Positions 5,506-8,216 of a stretch of 8,216 nt of DNA are shown piece after piece (the first letter of the stretch is position 1; the number at the start of each line of letters is the position of its first letter). Made by a program: the position numbers and the translations under genes. The stretch comes from JBDUDR01 sp040002845 (lineage in GTDB: Bacteria > Actinomycetota > Actinomycetes > Propionibacteriales > Nocardioidaceae). The stretch lies in assembly GCA_040002845.1 (NCBI GenBank), contig JBDUDR010000134.1:1-8216 (forward strand), in the 5' to 3' direction. Under the pieces are notes generated by a model, which was not told the origin of the DNA, did not search any database, and saw only the letters and a list, made by a program, of their open reading frames with translations.

Positions 5506-6704
5506 CGCCGGCGCAGGGTGGCGAACGCTCGCCCACCCGCCGACCAGACCTCGGTGAGGTGGAGGCCGGCCGGTGCCGCGGCGGCGCGCAGGGAGTTGAG
5601 GCCAACGACCGCCCATGCGAACTCAGGCCCGCGGTATCCGACCGCATCGACCAGACGGGCAGTCAGGTGTTCATGACGGTCGGCTTCTGGATCGTGCTCG
5701 ACGAGCACGACGCCGTCATGCCGCAGCAGCTCCCGGACCCTGGTGAGCAGGGCTGCAGGAGAACCACCGAGGCCGACGTTCCCGTCCAGCAGGAGGGCCA
5801 CCGGCCAGCGGCCCTGCCCCGGCACGTCGTCGAACACGTCTCGCAGCAGCGCCATCCCGCCCCAGCTGGTGGCCATCGCCACAGCCATTGGCGCGATGTC
5901 GATCCCGAGGCAGGCCACCCCGCGCTGGGTCAGCGCCTTGACGACACGGCCCGGCCCGCAGCCGATGTCCAGCACCGGTCCGGGAGCGCATCGAGTAAGC
6001 ACTGCATCGTCGCCGTGGTCGACCGGCCGGTCCCAGCGGTCGGCCGCGAGCGCAACTACTCCGGTGGTGCGGTTTCCGAGCTCCCGCACCCGATGCGCGA
6101 ACCGGGTCTGCGGCGCCGACTTCGCGACCTGTTCGGCATCCGCCGCGGTATCCACGTCACGCAAGGTGGCCAGTCGCTGCACGCGCAGCCCGGCTCGAGT
6201 CAGCCTTTCGAGCTGTACGGCACCCGTGGTCTCCGTCGACATGGGCACCCCTCGCACCAGCTCGGGATCTGCGCGGTCCAGACCGAGTAGCCAGAAGCCG
6301 CCATCTTCGGCTGGTCCGAGGGCGCCGTCGTAGTGTCCCCAGTCGATGCGCATCGCCGCAGGGGTGATCTGTGGGGTGTCCATGCCGATGAGTACGACCC
6401 GCCGGCCGGCGAAGCGTTCGAGCGCGGCGGCGATCCGTTCGTCGAGACTGCCATCTGTCTGTGGGACGACGCGGACTCCTTGTGGAAGCCAGCAGGCATC
6501 GCCGGCGAGGACTGCGACGCGCCAGCGTGCCGGCATCGCGCGTACCGCATCGAAGGTGTCGGCCACCGCGGCTTCGGCCAGGCCAGCGGCCTCGGTGGGG
6601 GAGTAGGCGGGACTCAGCCGAGTCTTGACCTGGCCGGCGAGGGGCTCCTTCACCATCACCAGCACGATTGGCCGGCGACCGCGCAGTCTCCTCCACCTGC
6701 TCAC
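5502..6704 (-). CDS. bifunctional DUF2064 glycosyltransferase-like / class I SAM methyltransferase
   Basis: A 400-residue two-domain protein. Residues 12-195 match DUF2064 (GT-A nucleotide-sugar-transferase fold): VKEPLAGQVKTRL (18-30), a nucleotidyltransferase-like loop; GMDTPQ (107-112); GPAEDGGFWLLGL (130-142); and DVDT (183-186). Residues 205-400 are a Rossmann methyltransferase: VLDIGCGPGRV (244-254) is the SAM-binding motif I, LGIDIAPMAV (266-275) the acidic motif II region, and DGNVGLGG (307-314) the motif IV region. No membrane segment or signal peptide is seen, so it is cytoplasmic. The same fusion is known from actinobacterial annotations, but I know no characterised substrate. It starts with GTG overlapping the TGA of the GT2 gene (GTGA) and ends in an ATGA overlap with the molybdoenzyme; no Shine-Dalgarno sequence is present at either junction, so translation is probably coupled. 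It plausibly acts on the product of the GT2 enzyme (inference). Confidence 0.9.
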   Translation of the reverse strand: MSRWRRLRGRRPIVLVMVKEPLAGQVKTRLSPAYSPTEAAGLAEAAVADTFDAVRAMPARWRVAVLAGDACWLPQGVRVVPQTDGSLDERIAAALERFAGRRVVLIGMDTPQITPAAMRIDWGHYDGALGPAEDGGFWLLGLDRADPELVRGVPMSTETTGAVQLERLTRAGLRVQRLATLRDVDTAADAEQVAKSAPQTRFAHRVRELGNRTTGVVALAADRWDRPVDHGDDAVLTRCAPGPVLDIGCGPGRVVKALTQRGVACLGIDIAPMAVAMATSWGGMALLRDVFDDVPGQGRWPVALLLDGNVGLGGSPAALLTRVRELLRHDGVVLVEHDPEADRHEHLTARLVDAVGYRGPEFAWAVVGLNSLRAAAAPAGLHLTEVWSAGGRAFATLRRR

Positions 6705-7348
6705 CGGGCGAGCACCGATCGCATGTCGCGTACGGTCCGCAGGGTGCCGCCGAACGTACCCGTGACCTTGGACTTGCCGATCCGCTGGTGGTAGTCGACA
6801 TCGATCTCGCGGATCCGCCAGCCGGCGGCGCTCGCGCGTAACACCATCTCCAGCGGATAGCCGAACCGGCGGTCGGTGAGGCCCAGGCCCAGCAGAGCTA
6901 GTCTGCCGGCAGCCCGCATCGGCCCGAGATCGTGGAGTCTGCGGCCGGTGCGGCGAGACAGTTGAGCGGCCAACAGGGCGTTCGCGACCCTGGCGTGTAG
7001 CGGCCAGGCAGCGCCGACCGCAACGCGACGACCGAGCACGAGGTCGGCGTGGCCCGCCAGCACCGGATCGGTCACGCGATTGAACTGGTCAGGATCGAGG
7101 GTCGCATCGGCGTCGCAGAACACCACGATCGCTGCGGTTGCGGCGACCAGGCCGGCATGTGCTGCCGCGCCGAAGCCGCGCCTGCGCTCGGTAACGACGG
7201 TCGCGCCATGGGCGGCCGCGACCCGCGGTGATCCGTCGCTCGAGCCGTTGTCGACCACTATCGGGTGGTAGCCCTCGGGCATCCGGGACAGCACCCAGGG
7301 CAGCGCGCTCGCCTCGTCGAGACAGGGCAGGATCACGTCGACTCTCAC
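6701..7348 (-). CDS. GT2 family glycosyltransferase (dolichol-phosphate-mannose-synthase-like)
   Basis: A 215-residue soluble GT-A fold enzyme expected to transfer a sugar from a nucleotide donor, in this subgroup often to a polyprenyl phosphate. Motifs: LPCLDEA (7-13), VVDNGSSDGS (31-40), CDADATLDP (78-86) with the metal-binding DAD at 79-81, LGRR (105-108), DLGPMRA (140-146), GYPLEM (163-168) and GKSKVTGT (191-198). No membrane anchor follows the catalytic domain, unlike many bacterial DPM1-type enzymes. It is the first gene of the operon; its TGA overlaps the GTG of the next gene by four bases. The GTG start at 7348 has no Shine-Dalgarno sequence but has TAGCGT exactly six bases upstream, pointing to a leaderless mRNA. 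Donor and acceptor cannot be read from the sequence. Confidence 0.92.
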   Translation of the reverse strand: MRVDVILPCLDEASALPWVLSRMPEGYHPIVVDNGSSDGSPRVAAAHGATVVTERRRGFGAAAHAGLVAATAAIVVFCDADATLDPDQFNRVTDPVLAGHADLVLGRRVAVGAAWPLHARVANALLAAQLSRRTGRRLHDLGPMRAAGRLALLGLGLTDRRFGYPLEMVLRASAAGWRIREIDVDYHQRIGKSKVTGTFGGTLRTVRDMRSVLAR

Positions 7349-7354
7349 GCGTCG

Positions 7355-7360
7355 ACGCTA
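7355..7360 (-). promoter_or_regulatory. -10 element of the operon promoter, leaderless
   Basis: On the minus strand TAGCGT fits TAnnnT and is followed by exactly six bases (CGACGC) and the GTG at 7348. Transcription should start at the start codon. The -10 overlaps the palindrome GCGTCGACGC, which could allow repression by a factor bound there, though palindromes of this length occur by chance. Confidence 0.55.
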
Positions 7361-7392
7361 GATCTGACGACACTCGCAGGCCATCACAACGG

Positions 7393-7411
7393 GCTTACGG
7401 AACTGTGACGG
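7393..7411. repeat. 19-base near-repeat, intergenic copy; candidate response-regulator site
   Basis: GCTTACGGAACTGTGACGG matches 5469-5487 at 18 of 19 bases. It lies about 45-63 bases upstream of the inferred operon start and 61-79 upstream of the inferred regulator start, where activator sites are common. On the minus strand GTCAC and GTAAG start 11 bases apart, and TCACAG resembles half-sites described for the mycobacterial OmpR-family regulator PhoP. The second half is weak. Confidence 0.4.
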
Positions 7412-7459
7412 CGGGGGGTGGGTCGAGTCTGACGCGGTGCGGTTGCCTCGGGAGCCACC

Positions 7460-7465
7460 TACGAT
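7460..7465 (+). promoter_or_regulatory. -10 element of the response regulator promoter, leaderless
   Basis: TACGAT fits TAnnnT and is followed by six bases (TCGAGC) and the ATG at 7472. There is no Shine-Dalgarno sequence close to the start. The arrangement predicts a transcript beginning at the A of the ATG. Confidence 0.6.
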
Positions 7466-7471
7466 TCGAGC

Positions 7472-8167
7472 ATGGGTGCGCGCGTACTCGTCGTGGACGA
7501 CGATTCCACCGTCGCAGAGGTGGTGGTCGCCTATCTGCGCGATGCGGACTTCGAGGTGGACCACGCCGCCGACGGCAAGACTGCGCTGGAGCTGTTCGAC
7601 GCTACCCCGCCGGATCTGGTGGTGCTCGACTTGATGCTGCCCGGGATCGACGGGCTCGAGGTGTGCCGGCGGATGCGTGCCGTGCGCGAGACCCCCATCA
7701 TCATGTTGACCGCGCTCGGTGCCGAGAGCGACCGGGTGGTCGGACTCGAGCGTGGCGCCGATGACTATGTGACGAAACCGTTCAGCCCGCGCGAGCTGGT
7801 GCTCCGGGTTCAATCCGTGCTGCGACGGTCGAGCTCGGGCTCGGCGGCGGACGTTCCTGCCGGGACAGCACTCACCGACGGTGACCTGGCCGTGGATCTG
7901 CCTGCCCGGCGGGTCACGAAGGCCGGTCGGGAGCTCGGTCTGACCGGGCGGGAGTACGACCTGTTGGTGTTCTTCCTGCGCAACTCCGGGATCGCGTTCA
8001 GCCGTGAGCAGCTGCTCGAGCAGGTCTGGGGCTGGACGTTCGGCGACCAGTCGACGGTGACGGTCCACGTACGCCGCCTCCGGGAGAAGGTCGAGCCCGA
8101 TCCAGGTCATCCCTCGCGGCTGGTGACCGTGTGGGGCGTCGGCTACCGGTGGGAGAACGCAGCATGA
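7472..8167 (+). CDS. two-component response regulator, OmpR/PhoB family
   Basis: A 231-residue transcription factor, the usual length for the family. The receiver domain (about 3-117) has the acidic pair D9-D10, phosphoacceptor D53 in LDLMLPG, T80, and K102 in TKPF. A short Ser/Ala/Gly-rich linker (119-130) leads to the winged-helix DNA-binding domain (about 132-229), with LTGREYDLL (157-165), SREQLLEQVWG (177-187) and a recognition helix near STVTVHVRRLREKV (194-207), ending in GVGYRW (222-227). All residues needed for phosphorylation are present. The start is set by TACGAT six bases upstream. The stop overlaps the next start as ATGA, the usual layout with a sensor kinase. Divergence from the molybdoenzyme operon makes that operon a candidate target. 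The specific regulator type cannot be named. Confidence 0.95.
   Translation: MGARVLVVDDDSTVAEVVVAYLRDADFEVDHAADGKTALELFDATPPDLVVLDLMLPGIDGLEVCRRMRAVRETPIIMLTALGAESDRVVGLERGADDYVTKPFSPRELVLRVQSVLRRSSSGSAADVPAGTALTDGDLAVDLPARRVTKAGRELGLTGREYDLLVFFLRNSGIAFSREQLLEQVWGWTFGDQSTVTVHVRRLREKVEPDPGHPSRLVTVWGVGYRWENAA
8151..8155 (+). promoter_or_regulatory. ribosome binding site for the downstream partial gene
   Basis: GGGAG inside the last codons of the response regulator gene, eight bases before the ATG at 8164. It supports that ATG as a genuine start, together with the ATGA overlap. Confidence 0.55.
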
Positions 8168-8216
8168 GCCGCGACGAGCTGCTGGTGATCTCCACTGCTG
8201 CCGCCTGGTCGGGCGG
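8164..8216 (+). CDS. start of a partial gene, presumed sensor histidine kinase
   Basis: Only 17 full codons are in the window (MSRDELLVISTAAAWSG). The ATG overlaps the response regulator TGA by four bases and has a Shine-Dalgarno sequence eight bases upstream. The visible part is a short charged head followed by a hydrophobic run, compatible with the first membrane helix of a sensor kinase. The identification rests on gene order alone: OmpR-type regulators in actinobacteria are usually followed by their kinase. No kinase motif can be seen. Confidence 0.65.
   Translation, partial: MSRDELLVISTAAAWSG

Larger units (their letters stand above)
7349..7471. promoter_or_regulatory. divergent promoter region between the operon and the response regulator
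   Basis: This 123-base gap separates two divergent genes. It contains a -10 element for each side (7355-7360 minus, 7460-7465 plus), a perfect 10-base palindrome GCGTCGACGC (7349-7358) overlapping the minus-strand -10 and spacer, and the near-repeat at 7393-7411. The shared control region makes it likely that the response regulator affects both its own gene and the glycosyltransferase/molybdoenzyme operon (inference). No convincing -35 hexamers are seen. Confidence 0.6.

Noticed and set aside
4105..5616. Longer molybdoenzyme starting at 5616
   Set aside because: The extra 37 residues are Arg/Pro/Gly-rich and come from inside the methyltransferase gene; the ATG at 5505 with its ATGA overlap explains the start.
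5334..6290. 318-codon plus-strand frame across the methyltransferase and molybdoenzyme genes
   Set aside because: It is the complement of two well-supported coupled genes and has no recognisable motif.
7358..8110. 250-codon minus-strand frame opposite the response regulator
   Set aside because: It is antisense to an intact OmpR-family gene. The His/Gln/Glu-rich translation has no family resemblance and there is no supporting start signal.

Overview
The window is GC-rich, with strong G/C preference at third codon positions, GTG starts alongside ATG, and 1-4 base gene overlaps. Gene content and apparently leaderless promoters (TAnnnT placed exactly six bases before the start codon) point to an actinobacterium. 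I cannot name the genus. No RNA gene, insertion sequence, phage gene or CRISPR array is visible. The DNA reads as a normal chromosomal segment with uniform codon use.

Layout. Positions 1-195 are non-coding, with two hairpins and a pair of related dyad sites upstream of a DinG/XPD-type DNA helicase with four Fe-S cysteines (196-2223, +). Five bases after its stop begins a polytopic membrane protein that looks like a GT-C type glycosyltransferase (2228-3625, +). It meets, tail to tail across 15 bases, a minus-strand operon read from 7348 down to 3641. In transcription order that operon encodes: a soluble GT2 glycosyltransferase; a fusion of a DUF2064 (GT-A-like) domain with a class I SAM methyltransferase; a membrane molybdoenzyme made of a four-helix cytochrome b-like part, a twin-arginine fifth helix and a sulfite-oxidase-type molybdopterin domain; and a 154-residue four-helix membrane protein of unknown function. 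Junctions overlap by 4, 4 and 1 bases, so the four products are probably made together. Divergent from the operon, across 123 bases, is an OmpR/PhoB-type response regulator (7472-8167, +). A further ORF starts inside its stop codon and leaves the window, presumably the partner histidine kinase.

How the parts may work together (inference). Sugar transfer, methylation and an extracytoplasmic molybdoenzyme encoded in one translationally coupled operon next to a two-component system suggest an envelope-linked process. It could be modification of a lipid-linked or cell-surface glycan, tied to redox chemistry at the outer face of the membrane. The GT-C-like protein encoded from the other side fits the same theme. 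No substrate can be read from the sequence.

The most notable points are: (1) all four non-coupled genes have TAnnnT-N6-start, implying leaderless mRNAs; (2) the coupled glycosyltransferase/methyltransferase/molybdoenzyme operon; (3) the likely mixed Sec/Tat topology of the molybdoenzyme; (4) a 19-base near-repeat shared by the divergent promoter region and the start of the molybdoenzyme gene; (5) paired dyad sites upstream of the helicase.
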